Assembly: GCA_021785055.1 (NCBI GenBank)
Contig: JAJYGS010000053.1
Span: 1-5,597, forward strand
DNA length: 5,597 nucleotides
Direction: 5' to 3'
DNA from: Nitrospirota bacterium
GTDB lineage: Bacteria; Nitrospirota; JACRHJ01
Every line of letters begins with the position of its first letter. Position 1 is the first letter of the stretch. The notes beneath the pieces are model-generated. The model had not been told where the DNA came from and did not search any database. It saw nothing but the letters and a program-made list of their open reading frames with translations. Made by a program: the position numbers and the translations under genes. This document shows positions 5,100-5,597 of the stretch, piece after piece.

Positions 5100-5597
5100 A
5101 TGAAAATTATCCGGAGCCTGGGAGACATATCCAGGAGCGGGCTTATAAGTCCCGTCCTGACGCTTGGCAATTTCGACGGAGTCCACCTGGGACATCAGGC
5201 AATATTCAAACAGGTCGTGGCCCGCGCGCTGGAAACGGGCGGGGCGTCCGCGGCCTTCACCTTCGAACCGCACCCGCTCAAGGTCCTTGCCCCGCACCGC
5301 TCCCCGAAGCTTCTTTCCACGTTCCGCGAGAAGATGGAGCAGATAGAAGCGACCGGCATGGACGCAGTAATCTGCGCGAAGTTTACGCCGGAGTTCGCAT
5401 CCCAGAACCCGGAGGACTTCGTCCGGGACATCCTGGCGGGCACTATAGGCGCGAAAGCGATATACGTAGGGCACGATTACGCCTTCGGAAAGGACAGGCG
5501 GGGCGACATTAATTTCCTCCGGGAGGCCGGGGCGAGATACGGTTTCGAGGTGCATGTCATAGGCCCGGTAAAGGTGGAAGGAATAATCGTATCCTCC
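5100..5597 (+). CDS. ribF: RibF, bifunctional riboflavin kinase / FAD synthetase (N-terminal part, runs off right edge)
   Basis: My translation from ATG at 5100-5102 gives 166 residues in one open frame to the window edge. It is the FMN adenylyltransferase domain of RibF, which makes FAD from FMN and ATP; the C-terminal riboflavin kinase domain would lie to the right. Signatures are the nucleotidyltransferase motif GNFDGVHLGHQ (23-33), FTFEPHPL (53-60), the LLSTFREKMEQI stretch (71-82) and VGHDYAFGKDRRGD (123-136), with the last two residues (SS) entering the SSTRIR motif of the family. The start fits the family N-terminus and no other ATG or GTG start lies in frame in the promoter interval. 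The bases just upstream (AATATTTTACTCTT) contain no Shine-Dalgarno sequence. It is transcribed divergently from rpiB. No FMN riboswitch is present upstream; the 135-nt interval is too short and lacks its conserved structure. Confidence 0.95.
   Translation, partial: MKIIRSLGDISRSGLISPVLTLGNFDGVHLGHQAIFKQVVARALETGGASAAFTFEPHPLKVLAPHRSPKLLSTFREKMEQIEATGMDAVICAKFTPEFASQNPEDFVRDILAGTIGAKAIYVGHDYAFGKDRRGDINFLREAGARYGFEVHVIGPVKVEGIIVSS

Noticed and set aside
4995..5555. Minus-strand open frame (186 codons) opposite ribF
   Set aside because: It covers the ribF frame and the promoter region; ribF has the full nucleotidyltransferase signature and this frame has none.

Overview
This is a bacterial window of ordinary chromosomal character. 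The native genes are GC-rich (37 of 60 bases in each of two sampled blocks, 781-840 and 3481-3540). They encode cofactor, one-carbon and nucleotide enzymes plus an Rnf electron-transport subunit. A ribF / rpiB-glyA-dCMP deaminase-nrdR neighbourhood together with Rnf suggests an anaerobic or facultative bacterium, perhaps of the Desulfobacterota or Nitrospirota type. That placement is an inference from gene content and order, not a taxonomic identification.

Layout, right to left because most genes are on the minus strand. At the right edge ribF (FAD synthetase/riboflavin kinase, partial) runs rightward from a divergent promoter region at about 4965-5100. From the same region rpiB, glyA, a DNA methyltransferase, a probable restriction endonuclease and dCMP deaminase run leftward as one tightly packed series. 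Gaps are about 20 nt or less, or the genes overlap. A 97-nt gap carrying its own sigma70-type promoter then precedes nrdR. About 130 nt further on, beyond a repeat-like element, rnfC begins and runs off the left edge.

The rpiB/glyA/dCMP deaminase/nrdR series is a housekeeping cluster: serine to glycine conversion supplies methylene-THF for dTMP synthesis, dCMP deaminase supplies dUMP, and NrdR controls ribonucleotide reductase. An AT-rich two-gene type II restriction-modification module (1635-3156; sampled blocks at 25, 35 and 40% GC) sits inside it, between glyA and the deaminase. No promoter for the module was seen, so it appears to borrow the operon's transcription. Its last stop codon overlaps the likely Shine-Dalgarno sequence of the deaminase gene.

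The less ordinary features are: (i) the R-M module embedded in the operon, with an endonuclease I cannot place in a named family; (ii) an in-frame, 48-bp GC-rich palindromic element inside rpiB that adds 16 residues (AGLPADGKPAAAGRPA) to a surface-loop position; (iii) a divergent promoter region with A-tracts phased at about 10.4 bp, three 10-bp direct repeats, and a 13-bp palindrome on the rpiB -10 box; (iv) a ribF promoter so close to the start codon that the mRNA may be leaderless; and (v) a short intergenic repeat flanked by 8-bp direct repeats at the end of nrdR. No tRNA, rRNA, CRISPR array or transposase gene was seen, and no gene-free stretch exceeds 300 bases.
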